From positions 1 to 64,000 of the forward strand of contig NZ_BMTL01000005.1 in NCBI RefSeq assembly GCF_014649655.1: DNA of 64,000 bases. The letters run 5' to 3'. This DNA comes from Streptomyces humidus. Lineage in GTDB: Bacteria; Actinomycetota; Actinomycetes; Streptomycetales; Streptomycetaceae. Below the pieces are notes generated by a model. It had not been told where the DNA came from. It did not search any database and was given only the letters and a program-made list of their open reading frames with translations. A program made the position numbers and the translations under genes. Shown here one piece after another: positions 21,342-30,960 of this stretch. Positions within the stretch are counted from its first letter, which is position 1. Each line of letters starts with the position of its first letter.

Positions 21342-21397
21342 CGTCATCCACCGGTCGTCATCCCCCCGCCGTCATCCACCGGTCGTCATCCACCGGT
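21342..21397. repeat. 14-bp tandem repeat across the modB 3' end
   Basis: Four head-to-tail units of CGTCATCCACCGGT occupy 21342-21355, 21356-21369 (degenerate), 21370-21383 and 21384-21397. The array covers the modB stop and the modB-modC gap. Because 14 is not a multiple of 3, changes in copy number would alter the ModB C-terminus and the intergenic distance. Confidence 0.85.
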
Positions 21398-22247
21398 CGC
21401 GCAGGCCGGCCAGCACCGCCACGGACACGGCCAGCAGGACCAGGCTGAGCGCCATGGCCGCCTCCGGATCGCTCTGCAGCGCCAGGTACACGGCCAGCGG
21501 CATCGTCTGGGTCCGGCCCGGGAAGTTGCCCGCGAACGTGATCGTGGCGCCGAACTCGCCGAGCGCCCGGGCCCACGCCAGGACCGCGCCGGCCGCGATG
21601 CCCGGCATGATGAGCGGGAGGGTGACCCGGCGGAACGCGGTGAAGCGGGACGCGCCGAGCGTGGCGGCGGCCTCCTCGTAGCGCGGGTCGGCGGCGCGCA
21701 GCGTGCCCTCGACGCTGATGACGAGGAACGGCATCGCCACGAACGCCTCGGCGATCACGACCCCGCCGGTGGTGAAGGGAAGCGTGATCCCGAACCAGGA
21801 GTCCAGCCACCGGCCCACGACGCCGTTGCGGCCGAGCGCCGTCAGAAGGGCCACACCGCCCACCACCGGCGGCAGCACGAGCGGCAGGGTGACAAGGGCG
21901 CGCACGAGCCCGCGTCCGGGGAACCTCACGCGGGCCAGCAGCCAGGCCAGCGGCACGCCGAGGAGCAGGCTCACCGCGGTCGCCGCCGTGGCGCAGAGCA
22001 GCGACAGCCGCAGCGCCTGCCACACCTCGGCGCTGGTCAGCTGTCCGGGCAGGCTGCGCCACGGGGCCCGTACGAGCAGGGCGACGAGCGGCACGATCAG
22101 GAACGCCAGGCCGATCAGCGCGGGCACCAGCAGGGGAAGCGGCGCCCCGCCGCCCCCGCGGAACCGCCGACCGGGCGTACCCCCGCGCAGCGAGCCGGTC
22201 GTGGCCTCGGACGCCGTCTCGGGCTCGGGTTCGTCGAAGAGGGTCAC
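21372..22247 (-). CDS. modB: Molybdate ABC transporter permease
   Basis: A 291-residue inner-membrane permease with about six helices. The EAA loop reads EEAAATLGASRFTAFRRVTLP, with PGIAAGAVLAWARALGEFGA just after, typical of ModB. A cytoplasmic Glu/Gly/Arg-rich tail of about 35 residues precedes the first helix. The start is the GTG at 22247, which overlaps the modA stop by 4 bp (GTGA). The last residues (RDRWMTTGG) are encoded within a 14-bp tandem repeat and may vary between strains. Confidence 0.93.
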   Translation of the reverse strand: MTLFDEPEPETASEATTGSLRGGTPGRRFRGGGGAPLPLLVPALIGLAFLIVPLVALLVRAPWRSLPGQLTSAEVWQALRLSLLCATAATAVSLLLGVPLAWLLARVRFPGRGLVRALVTLPLVLPPVVGGVALLTALGRNGVVGRWLDSWFGITLPFTTGGVVIAEAFVAMPFLVISVEGTLRAADPRYEEAAATLGASRFTAFRRVTLPLIMPGIAAGAVLAWARALGEFGATITFAGNFPGRTQTMPLAVYLALQSDPEAAMALSLVLLAVSVAVLAGLRDRWMTTGG

Positions 22248-23074
22248 GGCTCGAGGAACCCCGCCTCCGTCAGGACCTGCCGGCCCTCGGCGGACCGCAC
22301 CAGCGCGATGAACGCGTCGGCCGCACCGGCGTTGTCGGCGCCCTTGAGCCGGACGATCGGGTACGCGTTGACCGCCTGGGCGGACTCGGGGAACTCCACA
22401 CCCTTCACCTTGCCACCTGCCGCGTGCACATCGGTCCGGTAGACGACGGCCGCGTCGGCCTCCTTCAGCTCGACCTTCGTCAGCGCCGCCTTGACGTCCT
22501 GCTCGTAGGAGACGGGCTCGAGCTCGAGCCCGCCCGCGGCGAGCGCCTTCTGCGCGGCGGCCCCGCAGGGCACCGTCCTGTCGCACAGGACGACCTTCAG
22601 GCCGGACCTGGTCAGGTCGGCGAGCGAGGCGATCCTGTCGGGGTTGCCCGGCAGGGTGGCGATCTCCAGCTGGTTGCGGACGAAGGCGGCGGGCGTTCCG
22701 GCGGCGTCCCCGGCGTCGGTGACGATCTTCATCGTCCCGGGGCTGGCCGAGGCGAACACGTCCGCCGGCGCACCGCCGGTGATGCTCGCGGCGAGGGAGT
22801 CGCTGCCGCCGAAACTGAAGGTGACCTTCGTGCCCGGGTGGGCCTTCTCGAACGTCTCGCCCAGGGTCGTGAAGCTCTCCTTCAGGGAGGCCGCGGCGAA
22901 CACGGTCACCGTGCCGGACAGCTGGTCCGCCGAAGACGCGGACGCCGAGGTCGGCGACTCCGCCGCCGAGGAGTCGCCGGACGACGAGCAGGCGCTCAGG
23001 ACCAGCAGCGCGGCGGCCCCTGCGCCGGCTGCCTGAAGGGTCCGCTGCATCCGGCGCGCGGTAAGGGTCATCAC
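22244..23074 (-). CDS. modA: Molybdate-binding lipoprotein
   Basis: A 276-residue exported binding protein with signal peptide and lipobox LSACSSSG. The ModA fold shows LSGTVTVFAAASLKESFTTL, TVTFSFGGSDSLAASI-like anion-loop residues, ADVFASASPGTM and ADAAVVYRTDVHA. It delivers molybdate to ModBC. The GTG at 23074, followed at once by ATG, has GGGAG 7 nt upstream. It is first in modABC; the Mop-type regulator gene lies about 400 bp upstream on the same strand. Confidence 0.94.
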   Translation of the reverse strand: MMTLTARRMQRTLQAAGAGAAALLVLSACSSSGDSSAAESPTSASASSADQLSGTVTVFAAASLKESFTTLGETFEKAHPGTKVTFSFGGSDSLAASITGGAPADVFASASPGTMKIVTDAGDAAGTPAAFVRNQLEIATLPGNPDRIASLADLTRSGLKVVLCDRTVPCGAAAQKALAAGGLELEPVSYEQDVKAALTKVELKEADAAVVYRTDVHAAGGKVKGVEFPESAQAVNAYPIVRLKGADNAGAADAFIALVRSAEGRQVLTEAGFLEP

Positions 23075-23481
23075 GGGGCCACTCCCTTTCGGTCCTCACG
23101 GACACGACACCCTGACCAGGCCGTCCGCGGTGTCGGCGCTGACACCGACCTGGTCGGCAGACAGGTGTGCGTGCGCTGATGATACTGCCGCAGATGCGAG
23201 GTGAAAGAAACAAGTCGCTTGGCACAAGCCGGGGAACCGAACCCGTTGCTTGGCATGTGCGTTCCCGCCGACCATCGGCCGAGCCGTGGGAGAGGGCACG
23301 CCGAGCCCCGGCGCCGAGCCACGGGGCCGAGCTCCGGCGCCAAGTCACGGCACTGCGCGGCACGGCACGGCATGGCGCCGGCGCGGCGAGTCAGGACGCC
23401 GGAGCGTCGCGGCCCCTTGCAACTGCTCGCCCTCCGGCCGCAGGAGAACGGCCCGGGTCGTCGATGCGGCGCGGGGCGAGG
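23075..23481. other. 407-bp modA leader region
   Basis: There is no gene here. A hairpin-forming segment lies at 23111-23159: GACCAGG pairs with CCTGGTC around TGTCGGCGCTGACA. Two copies of GCTTGGCA flank a GGGGAACCGAACCC block at about 23218-23262, and GCCCCGGC-rich sequence follows. The modA promoter is presumably here. I see no match to the molybdenum-cofactor riboswitch that I can defend. Confidence 0.4.
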
Positions 23482-23880
23482 TCAGGCGCGGTCGATGTGC
23501 ACGTTCGTCGACTTCACCCGCGCGGTGGCCTCCACCCCGACCTCCAGCCCCAACTCCTCCACGGCCTCCCGCGTCAGCAGCGACACCAGCCGGTGCGGCC
23601 CGGCCTGGATCTCCACCTGGGCCGCGACGTCACCGAGCTTCACGGCCGTCACGATGCCGGGGAAGGCGTTGCGCACGGAGGTGTACGAGGCGTCCTCCCC
23701 GACGGCGCCGCCGCCCGCGGCCAGTTCCACGGAGAAGGCGGCCAGGTCCCTGCCGTCGATGAGGCGACGTCCGCTCTCGTCGCGGTGGGTGGCCACCCGG
23801 CCCGCGTCGGCCCACCGTCGCGCGGTGTCGGGACTCACGCCGAGGAGCCGTGCGGCCTGGCCGATCGTGTAGGACTGCAT
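23482..23880 (-). CDS. Molybdate-responsive HTH-TOBE (Mop) protein
   Basis: A 132-residue protein with an N-terminal MerR/excisionase-like helix-turn-helix ([36 protein letters not shown]) and a C-terminal TOBE/Mop domain ([51 protein letters not shown]). The Mop fold binds molybdate/tungstate oligomerically, so this is probably the molybdate sensor or store for the adjacent modABC. The ATG at 23880 is chosen because the HTH begins there; an upstream extension has no homology. Confidence 0.9.
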   Translation of the reverse strand: MQSYTIGQAARLLGVSPDTARRWADAGRVATHRDESGRRLIDGRDLAAFSVELAAGGGAVGEDASYTSVRNAFPGIVTAVKLGDVAAQVEIQAGPHRLVSLLTREAVEELGLEVGVEATARVKSTNVHIDRA

Positions 23881-24006
23881 AGGCGCCAAGATAGGCGATC
23901 GACGCGGGAGCGCCCCCGGACGGCCCGCGGCGGCTTCCCTGTCCGCACGGGGCGGCGTCACTCGCCGCACGGGGCGTTGTCAGTGGTGGCAGGCAGGATG
24001 TCGGTC

Positions 24007-26130
24007 ATGACGACACCAGGTGCAGTGATCGCGGACGCCCTCGCCTACGCGCAGGCGGTCGAGGACGCGGTGAAGGCTTCGGCCGCCTACTACGAGGCCG
24101 GCACGTCGGCGCTGGACGACGACTCCTACGACCGGCTGGTGCGCGCCATCGCGACATGGGAGGCCGAGCACCCGGACGGAGTGCTGGCCGGCTCGCCGAC
24201 CGGGAAGGTGGCCGGCGGCGCCGTGCAGGGCGACGTCCCGCACACGGCGGCGATGCTGAGTCTGGACAACGTGTTCTCACCGGAGGAGTTCACGGCCTGG
24301 ACGGTCTCGCTCGCCCGCCGTCTGGGCCGGGACACCGCGCGCTACAGCGTGGAGCCGAAGCTGGACGGCGTGGCGATCGCGGCACGCTACAGCCACGGCC
24401 GCCTGACTCGGCTGATCACCCGGGGCGACGGGACGGCCGGGGAGGACGTCTCGCACGCGATCGGGACGATCGAGGGCCTGCCGGCCGAACTGGCGGAGCC
24501 CGTCACGGTGGAGGTGCGCGGCGAAGTCCTGATGACGACCGGTCAGTTCGAGCACGCCAACGAGGTGCGCACCGCGCACGGCGGAGCGCCGTTCGCGAAC
24601 CCGCGCAACGCCGCGGCCGGCACCTTGCGCGCGAAGGAACGCGCCTACACGGTGCCCATGACGTTCTTCGCCTACGGTCTGCTGCCGCTGGCCGACACCG
24701 AGCCCGCGCAGGCCGAGACGCTGGGGGAGTGCGCGCACAGCGACCTGATGGCCCGGGCCGCCGCATACGGGGTGAACACCACGGCCGCCACCGCCGTGCC
24801 CGGCGTCACCGCGAGCACCGTGGAGGAGGTCCTGGACCGCGTGTCGGAGATCGCCGCCCTGCGGCCGTCGCTGCCCTTCGGGATCGACGGGATCGTCGTC
24901 AAAGCGGACCTGGCCGCGGACCAGCGCGCCGCGGGATCCGGGTCACGCGCCCCGCGCTGGGCGATCGCCTTCAAGCTGCGCGCCGTGGAGAAGATCACCC
25001 GGCTGCTGGCGGTCGAGTGGAACGTGGGCCGCACCGGCATCATCGCCCCCCGGGCCGTCCTCGAACCGGTGGAGATCGACGGCTCCACCATCACCTACGC
25101 GACGCTTCACAACCCGGCCGACATCACCCGCCGCGACCTGCGGCTCGGCGACCGGGTCATGGTCCACCGGGCCGGTGACGTCATCCCCCGCATCGAAGCC
25201 CCCGTGGCCCACCTGCGCACCGGCGACGAACAGCCGATCGTCTTCCCCGAGGCGTGTCCGCGCTGTGGATCGGGCATCGACACCGGCGAACAGCGCTGGC
25301 GCTGCGAGAGCGGCCGCAACTGCCACCTCGTCGCCTCCCTCTCCTACGCCGCCGGCCGCGACCAGCTCGACATCGAAGGCCTCGGCCACACCCGCGTCGT
25401 CCAGCTCGTCGAAGCCGGCCTGGTCCAGGACCTCGCCGACCTGTTCACCCTCACCCGCGACCAGCTGCTCGGCCTGGAGCGCATGGGGGAGACGAGCAGC
25501 GACAAACTGCTCGCGGCGCTCGCCGCGGCGAAGGAGCAGCCGCTGTCGAGAGTGCTGTGCGCCCTCGGCGTCCGCGGCACGGGCCGCTCCATGTCCCGCC
25601 GGATCGCCCGGCACTTCGCCACCATGCACCACCTGCGCGCCGCCGACGCCGAGGCGATCCGGCAGGTCGACGGCATCGGCGCCGAGAAGGCCCCCTCGAT
25701 CGTCGCCGAACTGGCCGAACTCGCCCCGCTGATCGACAAACTGGCCGCGGCCGGGGTGAACATGACCGAGCCCGGAGCTCTGCCTCCCGCCCCGACGACA
25801 GCCGCGGCGGACGACGACGCCCGGAGCGCCGACGACGGCGCGGAGGCCATGAGCGCAGTGGGCGGCGGCCCGCTGGCGGGGATGACCGTGGTCGTCACCG
25901 GTGCGATGACAGGCGCGCTGGAGAAGCTCAGCCGCAACGAGATGAACGAGCTCATCGAACGCGCCGGCGGCCGCGCGTCCTCCAGCGTGTCGAAGAGGAC
26001 GACGCTGGTCGTCGCCGGAGAGGGCTCCGGAGCCAAGCGGGCCAAGGCCGAGGCGCTCGGCATCAGGCTGGCCGACCCCGACGAGTTCGCCGCACTGGTC
26101 GCGGACCACCTCGCGACGGCCGCCGTGTAG
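24007..26130 (+). CDS. ligA: NAD+-dependent DNA ligase
   Basis: A 707-residue LigA. It has domain Ia ([14 protein letters not shown]), the adenylation lysine Lys118 in [37 protein letters not shown], and [10 protein letters not shown]. Next come an OB fold and a four-Cys zinc finger (CPRCGS...CESGRNC), helix-hairpin-helix repeats ([20 protein letters not shown]) and a C-terminal BRCT ([20 protein letters not shown]). All catalytic motifs appear intact. The linker before BRCT is Asp/Ala-rich. The ATG at 24007 has AGGA upstream; an ATG at 23998 is the alternative. Streptomyces often carry a second, divergent LigA; the isolated setting suggests this may be that paralogue. Confidence 0.93.
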   Translation: MTTPGAVIADALAYAQAVEDAVKASAAYYEAGTSALDDDSYDRLVRAIATWEAEHPDGVLAGSPTGKVAGGAVQGDVPHTAAMLSLDNVFSPEEFTAWTVSLARRLGRDTARYSVEPKLDGVAIAARYSHGRLTRLITRGDGTAGEDVSHAIGTIEGLPAELAEPVTVEVRGEVLMTTGQFEHANEVRTAHGGAPFANPRNAAAGTLRAKERAYTVPMTFFAYGLLPLADTEPAQAETLGECAHSDLMARAAAYGVNTTAATAVPGVTASTVEEVLDRVSEIAALRPSLPFGIDGIVVKADLAADQRAAGSGSRAPRWAIAFKLRAVEKITRLLAVEWNVGRTGIIAPRAVLEPVEIDGSTITYATLHNPADITRRDLRLGDRVMVHRAGDVIPRIEAPVAHLRTGDEQPIVFPEACPRCGSGIDTGEQRWRCESGRNCHLVASLSYAAGRDQLDIEGLGHTRVVQLVEAGLVQDLADLFTLTRDQLLGLERMGETSSDKLLAALAAAKEQPLSRVLCALGVRGTGRSMSRRIARHFATMHHLRAADAEAIRQVDGIGAEKAPSIVAELAELAPLIDKLAAAGVNMTEPGALPPAPTTAAADDDARSADDGAEAMSAVGGGPLAGMTVVVTGAMTGALEKLSRNEMNELIERAGGRASSSVSKRTTLVVAGEGSGAKRAKAEALGIRLADPDEFAALVADHLATAAV

Positions 26131-26328
26131 CGGGAGGCCGGGGCCCGCGCTGTCCACGGCGGGATGCCGCACGGCGCGCCCGCCCGACGGGCGACCCACC
26201 CGGCGACCCACCGGGCGCCCCACCGGGCGACCCGACGAGCGAGGACCCGGTCGGGCGTACGCCCTCGAACACGCCGCTGACGACCGGACGGAACGCGCCG
26301 GCCGCCAGCGTCACTGCCACCGTCACTG

Positions 26329-26682
26329 TCACCGGATCAACGACAGTGCGGCGGCCACCGAGGCGAGGCACGTGCTGACGGCCACGGCCCAGCCCACACA
26401 GCGCAGCCGCAGTTCCCGGTAGCGCCGCTCGTACTCGCCGCGCAGCGAACGGCAGCGGGCCGCGATCCGTTCCAGATCCCCTCGAGCGTGGTGGAGGCTG
26501 TCGGCGACGTACCGCTGTTCGACGTCGGCGCGCTGCGAGGTGGTCAGCCACTCCATGGGCTCCACGAACGCCTGCGCCCTCTCCTGGGCCACCGCGATCG
26601 TGGCCTGCCACAGCAGGTACCCCTCCACTTCGTCCCCGAGCCCGCCGGCCCGCGCGGCCCCCTGCCTCGCCGTCTCGCTCAT
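26329..26682 (-). CDS. Small helical protein with C-terminal membrane anchor
   Basis: A 117-residue protein of unknown function. Residues 1-90 are charged and helical (GYLLWQATIAVAQERAQAFV, ERIAARCRSLRGEYERRYRE), and the last ~20 residues are hydrophobic (GWAVAVSTCLASVAAALSLI), which suggests a tail anchor with the bulk in the cytoplasm. GGAGG precedes the ATG at 26682. It follows ctaD by 19 bp on the same strand, so the two are probably co-transcribed. It does not resemble CtaC, CtaE or CtaF. Confidence 0.72.
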   Translation of the reverse strand: MSETARQGAARAGGLGDEVEGYLLWQATIAVAQERAQAFVEPMEWLTTSQRADVEQRYVADSLHHARGDLERIAARCRSLRGEYERRYRELRLRCVGWAVAVSTCLASVAAALSLIR

Positions 26683-26701
26683 CGCCGCCTCCGGCCGGTC
26701 G

Positions 26702-28387
26702 TCAACGAATTCCCTGGGCCTCGGCCAGGGCGATGTCGGGGTGGTGCAGGTCGAAGGCGGGAGACTCGCTGCGGATGCGCGGCAGGGTGGTGAAGTTGTG
26801 GCGCGGCGGCGGGCAGGAGGTGGCCCACTCCAGGGAACGGCCGTAGCCCCACGGGTCGTCGACGGTCACCGGCTTGCCGTACCGGGCCGTCCTCCACACG
26901 TTGTAGAAGAACGGCAGCATGGAGAGACCGAGGAGGAAGGAGCTGATCGTCGAGATGGTGTTCAGGGCCGTGAACCCGTCCGCGGCCAGGTAGTCCGCGT
27001 AACGGCGCGGCATGCCCTCGGCGCCCAGCCAGTGCTGGACCAGGAAGGTGCCGTGGAAGCCGACGAACAGCGTCCAGAAGGTGACCTTGCCGAGGCGCTC
27101 GTCGAGCATCCTGCCGGTGAACTTCGGCCACCAGTAGTGGAAGCCGGCGAACATCGCGAAGACGACGGTGCCGAAGACGACGTAGTGGAAGTGCGCCACC
27201 ACGAAGTACGAGTCCGACACATGGAAGTCCATCGGCGGCGAGGCCAGGATGACGCCGGTCAGACCGCCGAAGAGGAAGGTGACCAGGAACCCCGCCGCCC
27301 ACAGCATCGGCGTCTCGAAGGACAACGACCCCTTCCACATCGTGCCGATCCAGTTGAAGAACTTCACGCCGGTCGGAACGGCGATGAGGAACGTCATGAA
27401 GGAGAAGAACGGCAGCAGCACGCCTCCGGTGACGAACATGTGGTGCGCCCACACCGTCACGGACAGACCCGCGATCGAGATCGTCGCGGCCACGAGGCCC
27501 ATGTAGCCGAAGATCGGCTTGCGGGAGAAGACCGGGATGATCTCTGTGACGATGCCGAAGAACGGCAGGGCGATGATGTACACCTCCGGATGGCCGAAGA
27601 ACCAGAAGAGGTGCTGCCACAGAAGCGGGCCGCCGTTGGCCGCGTCGAAGACGTGGGCGCCGAACTTGCGGTCCGCCTCCAGCGCGAACAGCGCGGCGGC
27701 GAGGACGGGGAAGGCCAGCAGGACCAGGACGGCCGTCAGCAGCACGTTCCAGGTGAAGATCGGCATGCGGAACATCGTCATGCCCGGAGCGCGCATGCAG
27801 ATGATCGTGGTGATGAAGTTGACCGCGCCGAGGATGGTGCCGAAGCCGGAGAAGGCCAGACCCATGATCCACAGGTCGGCGCCGAGCCCCGGGGAGCGGA
27901 CCGCGTCCGAGAGCGGGCTGTAGGCGAACCAGCCGAAGTCGGCGGCGCCCTGCGGGGTGAGGAAGCCGCCCACCGCGATCGAGGATCCGAACAGGTAGAG
28001 CCAGTAGGCGAACATGTTCAGCCGCGGGAACGCCACGTCGGGCGCGCCGATCTGCAGCGGCATGATCCAGTTCGTGAAGCCGGCGAACAGAGGTGTCGCG
28101 AACATCAGCAGCATGATCGTGCCGTGCATCGTGAACGCCTGGTTGTACTGCTCGTTCGACACGATCTGCAGGCCCGGACGGGCCAGCTCGGCGCGCATGA
28201 GAAGCGCCATGACGCCGCCGACGATGAAAAACACGAACGACGTGATCAGGTACATCGTGCCGATGGTCTTGTGGTCGGTGGTCGTCAGCCACTTCACCAC
28301 GACGTTGCCGGGCTGTCTGCCCCTGACCGGCACCTCGGTGTCGTAGGCGGCGGCAGCCGAGCGGTCCGGGTCGTTCAGAATCGTCAC
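26702..28387 (-). CDS. ctaD: Cytochrome c oxidase subunit I (aa3 type)
   Basis: Catalytic haem-copper subunit of the terminal oxidase, with 12 membrane helices in 561 residues. The ligands are visible: low-spin haem His in FTMHGTIM; CuB His and cross-linked Tyr in FFGHPEVYI; the CuB His pair in WAHHMFVTG; haem a3/a His in [10 protein letters not shown]. The K-channel Lys is in PTGVKFFNW. The GTG at 28387 is chosen because GGAG lies 9-10 nt upstream; an ATG at 28444 is possible. It stands alone without ctaC or ctaE, so it is likely an extra copy that shares partners encoded elsewhere. Confidence 0.92.
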   Translation of the reverse strand: MTILNDPDRSAAAAYDTEVPVRGRQPGNVVVKWLTTTDHKTIGTMYLITSFVFFIVGGVMALLMRAELARPGLQIVSNEQYNQAFTMHGTIMLLMFATPLFAGFTNWIMPLQIGAPDVAFPRLNMFAYWLYLFGSSIAVGGFLTPQGAADFGWFAYSPLSDAVRSPGLGADLWIMGLAFSGFGTILGAVNFITTIICMRAPGMTMFRMPIFTWNVLLTAVLVLLAFPVLAAALFALEADRKFGAHVFDAANGGPLLWQHLFWFFGHPEVYIIALPFFGIVTEIIPVFSRKPIFGYMGLVAATISIAGLSVTVWAHHMFVTGGVLLPFFSFMTFLIAVPTGVKFFNWIGTMWKGSLSFETPMLWAAGFLVTFLFGGLTGVILASPPMDFHVSDSYFVVAHFHYVVFGTVVFAMFAGFHYWWPKFTGRMLDERLGKVTFWTLFVGFHGTFLVQHWLGAEGMPRRYADYLAADGFTALNTISTISSFLLGLSMLPFFYNVWRTARYGKPVTVDDPWGYGRSLEWATSCPPPRHNFTTLPRIRSESPAFDLHHPDIALAEAQGIR

Positions 28388-28580
28388 AGCCAGTTTCTCC
28401 AGGTGTCCGCGGTCCGTCTCGGCCCGTGCGTGAGTCAGGGTCATCCTCGCGATGCGCGGCGGCGGGCGGAGCCCGGCGGAGGCCGACACGCGCCCGATCG
28501 GGCGGTTGTCACACCCGACTGGAGCAGTCGGCCCCGGCATGTCGTCCGCGGCCGGCCGCCCCGGCGCATCCCGGACGCCC

Positions 28581-28610
28581 GTTGATCCACATCCAGAACG
28601 GGGTAGACGG
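28581..28610 (+). promoter_or_regulatory. Possible alternative-sigma promoter of the ZIP gene
   Basis: GTTG at 28581 and GGGTAG at 28601 are separated by 16 bp, which resembles SigB-type promoters (GTTT-N14-16-GGGTAY) imperfectly. The ATG lies 10 nt after GGGTAG without a Shine-Dalgarno, so the transcript may be leaderless. The 10-mer GGGTAGACGG recurs at 30341 before the hemerythrin gene. Confidence 0.35.
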
Positions 28611-28616
28611 GTCGGC

Positions 28617-29378
28617 ATGGCTGAAGTCGTACAGGCGGGACTGTGGGGTTCGGTGGCGGGCTCGGCCCTGCTGATCGGCGCTGCGCTGGGGTACGGGCTG
28701 CGGGTGCCGCAGAAGGTGATCGCCACGGTGATGGCCTTCGGCGCAGGCGTGCTGCTGTCGGCGGTCTCCTTCGAGCTGGTGGGGGAGGCGTACGACGAGG
28801 CGGGGCTCGCTCCCGCGGCCGTCGGCACCCTCGCGGGGGCGCTGGCCTACACCGGGGGCAACATGTGGCTGGCCCGCCGGGGCGCGCGCTATCGCAAGCG
28901 CTCGGGTCACGCACGGGCGGAGGCGCAGCCCTCGGAGACCGAGCAGAGCGGGTCCGGGACGGCGCTCGCGCTCGGCGCCCTGCTCGACGGGGTGCCGGAG
29001 TCCGCGGTGATCGGCGTCAGCCTCCTGGACGGGGGCGCGGTGAGCCTGGTGACGGTGGCCGCGGTCTTCATCAGCAACATCCCCGAGGGACTGTCCAGTT
29101 CGGCGGGTATGAAGAAGGCCGGCCGCACCAGGAAGTACGTCTTCGGCGTCTGGGCGGCCATCGCGGTGGCCAGTACCGTGTCGGCCGTCCTCGGCTACAC
29201 CGTCGTCGGGTCCTTCTCGCCCGCCGTGATCGCCGCGGTCACCGCGGTGGCGGCCGGGGCGATCCTCGCCATGATCGCCGACACGATGATCCCCGAGGCG
29301 TTCAACGACGCCCATCTGGCCATCGGGCTCATCACCGTGTGCGGTTTCCTCGTCTCCTTCGCCCTCTCCCACACCTGA
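28617..29378 (+). CDS. ZIP-family metal transporter
   Basis: A 253-residue membrane protein with about eight helices that would move Zn2+ or another divalent metal into the cytosol. Family signatures are in the helix 4/5 region: [16 protein letters not shown] and [19 protein letters not shown], which carry the metal-site Asn, Glu and Asp/Glu residues. The central loop ([14 protein letters not shown]) is basic rather than His-rich. The His of the classic HNxPEG motif is replaced (SNIPEG), as in some bacterial ZIPs. The start is set by homology; no ribosome site is seen. It stands alone between ctaD and a convergent gene. Confidence 0.85.
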   Translation: MAEVVQAGLWGSVAGSALLIGAALGYGLRVPQKVIATVMAFGAGVLLSAVSFELVGEAYDEAGLAPAAVGTLAGALAYTGGNMWLARRGARYRKRSGHARAEAQPSETEQSGSGTALALGALLDGVPESAVIGVSLLDGGAVSLVTVAAVFISNIPEGLSSSAGMKKAGRTRKYVFGVWAAIAVASTVSAVLGYTVVGSFSPAVIAAVTAVAAGAILAMIADTMIPEAFNDAHLAIGLITVCGFLVSFALSHT

Positions 29379-29451
29379 CCCCCAGTCCCCTCCCGCACCT
29401 GACCGAAGGGAGGGCAGGACGAGTCTCCGGCGCGCAGCACCCCACCGATCC

Positions 29452-30012
29452 TCAGGACCCGTCCTCGGCTCCCTCGTCCTCCTCCTCGTCCTTGAGGGCG
29501 TCCCGCAGACGTCGCAGCTCGTCCGCGGGCCTGCCCAGGCCGTTCAGCTGCAACCGGGCCGCCTCGGTGCGGGCGTCCGTGTGCACCCGGTAGGCGAGGT
29601 CCGCCGACTGGCGCACCATCCACTGGCCGTAGGAGAGCAGCCGTCCGGCGTACGCCTGCGCCCGGACGAGGTCGACGTCGGTGAGCGGCAGCTCGATCAG
29701 CCGGGCTCGCAGCCGGAGAAGAGCCGAGGCGGCGTCGCCGCAGGCCCGCGCGGCCCGGTCCGGGACCGGGCCGGGCTCGCCGCACGCGGCCACCGCCGCG
29801 TCGGTGGGGCGCTGGGCGGCCACCGCCTCCTCCAGCACCGAGAGCAACGCCCGCACCTGGGCGGCGCGCGGCGCGCGGACCGGGGCGGGAGGAGCAGACA
29901 GCGGGCGGCTGCGCAGGCCCAGACGCTCGAGGAGACGCAGGCCCGGCCGCTCCCCGTCCCGGCCGGAACGGGTCGGCGCGGGGGCGGGCACAGGGCGGCT
30001 GGTCGAGGGCAT
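29452..30012 (-). CDS. Hypothetical protein, helical
   Basis: A 186-residue protein I do not recognise. The N-terminus (about 1-55) is Pro/Arg-rich and probably disordered. Residues about 60-165 form amphipathic helices (RAAQVRALLSVLEEAVAAQR, DVDLVRAQAYAGRLLSYGQW), and the end is strongly acidic (DALKDEEEDEGAEDGS). No membrane segment or signal peptide is seen. AGGAGGAG before the ATG at 30012 fixes the start. It is monocistronic, between a ZIP transporter and a hemerythrin gene. Confidence 0.7.
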   Translation of the reverse strand: MPSTSRPVPAPAPTRSGRDGERPGLRLLERLGLRSRPLSAPPAPVRAPRAAQVRALLSVLEEAVAAQRPTDAAVAACGEPGPVPDRAARACGDAASALLRLRARLIELPLTDVDLVRAQAYAGRLLSYGQWMVRQSADLAYRVHTDARTEAARLQLNGLGRPADELRRLRDALKDEEEDEGAEDGS

Positions 30013-30390
30013 GTCTCCTCCTGGGAAGGGGAGGCGAGGGCGGGCGCTCCCTCTCAGTGTCCCGCTCCGAGGCCGATCGGCGCCCGGCGCGGCGGCGGGT
30101 GATACCGCACGCCTGCCGGACAGCGGTCCGGGTCGGGTAAGGGCTCGGCCGGCGGGCCGGCCCCGAGGCGGGGAAAGACGATGCGGCAGGGCGGTGGAAC
30201 CCGGTTCCTGCCGGGCCCCGGCACCGACACGGGTCGTCGAGTACGCCATGGTTGTCCGGTGCGCCCGGTGCGCCCGCTGCGCCCGGACGGGCGAAGAGGA
30301 CGGGCCCGACGCATGCCTGACCACTGAACGCGGCAGGGCGGGGTAGACGGATCCGGCAAGGTCCCCTCGTACGAAAGTGATGCCGGTTCC
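30013..30390. other. 378-bp intergenic region with a candidate promoter
   Basis: The segment holds the start region of the minus-strand gene at 30012 and the promoter of the hemerythrin gene. GGGTAGACGG at 30341-30350 repeats exactly the 10-mer before the ZIP gene. CGCCCGGTGCGCCCGCTGCGCCCGG near 30255-30290 is a run of GCGCCCG repeats. No gene is seen. Confidence 0.4.
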
Positions 30391-30882
30391 ATGGCCGAGA
30401 CACGAGACGTCGTCGAACTCATTCTTCAGGACCACCGGAGAATGGAAGATCTCTTTCGCCTGATGCGCAGCGTGGAAGCCGACCGGGCCGCCGCCCTGAA
30501 GGAGTTCGCCGACCTGCTGATCGCACACGCGCTGGCCGAAGAGGCGAAGGTGTACCCCGCGCTCAAGCGCTACAAGAAGATCGAGGACGAAGAGGTCGAG
30601 CACGGCGAGGAGGAGCACGAGGAGGGCAACAAGGCGCTCCTCGAACTCCTGGAGGTCGACGAGGTCGGCTCCGAGGAGTGGGACGAGAAGCTGGAGGAGC
30701 TCGTCGAGGCCGTGGCGCACCACGCCGACGAGGAGGAGCGCACCATCCTCAACGGGGCACGCGAGAACGTGCCCATGGAACGACGCGAGGAACTGGGCGG
30801 GGAGTTCCTGGAGGAACGGGAGCGCCGGCTGAGGGAAGGCTGCGGCGCGGTGGACAGCGTGCGCCGCATCGTCCACTCCTGA
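30391..30882 (+). CDS. Hemerythrin HHE domain protein
   Basis: A 163-residue hemerythrin-like protein that would bind a di-iron site and sense or handle O2, NO or iron. The HHE pattern is visible: His in LILQDHRRMEDLF, His-Glu in IAHALAEEAKVYP, His-Glu in EEVEHGEEEHEEG and His-Glu in VAHHADEEERTIL. A Glu-rich middle follows, and the C-terminal extension (GEFLEERERRLREG) is helical. The start at 30391 has only a weak ribosome site. A GGGTAGACGG element upstream may place it under a stress sigma factor, which would fit oxidative or nitrosative defence. A strong hairpin follows. Confidence 0.88.
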   Translation: MAETRDVVELILQDHRRMEDLFRLMRSVEADRAAALKEFADLLIAHALAEEAKVYPALKRYKKIEDEEVEHGEEEHEEGNKALLELLEVDEVGSEEWDEKLEELVEAVAHHADEEERTILNGARENVPMERREELGGEFLEERERRLREGCGAVDSVRRIVHS

Positions 30883-30960
30883 CCGGCGACGGCGACGGCG
30901 TTGTCCTCGTGCGGCGCGGACCGCCCGCGCCGCACGGGAGAACCGGCAGGGCGGCGTCCC

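Noticed and set aside
20115..22442. A 775-codon plus-strand frame opposite modABC
   Set aside because: Composition is Gly/Gln/Arg/His shadow and no domain is recognisable. The three mod genes on the other strand explain the region fully.
23218..23262. A tRNA-like T-arm or riboswitch in the modA leader
   Set aside because: The GGGTTCGGTTCCCC segment on the minus strand lacks the conserved A of a T-loop and no cloverleaf can be drawn. It does not match a riboswitch consensus I know.
26540..28585. A 681-codon plus-strand frame opposite ctaD
   Set aside because: Highly charged, repetitive shadow translation of a membrane protein gene; no start signal or motif.
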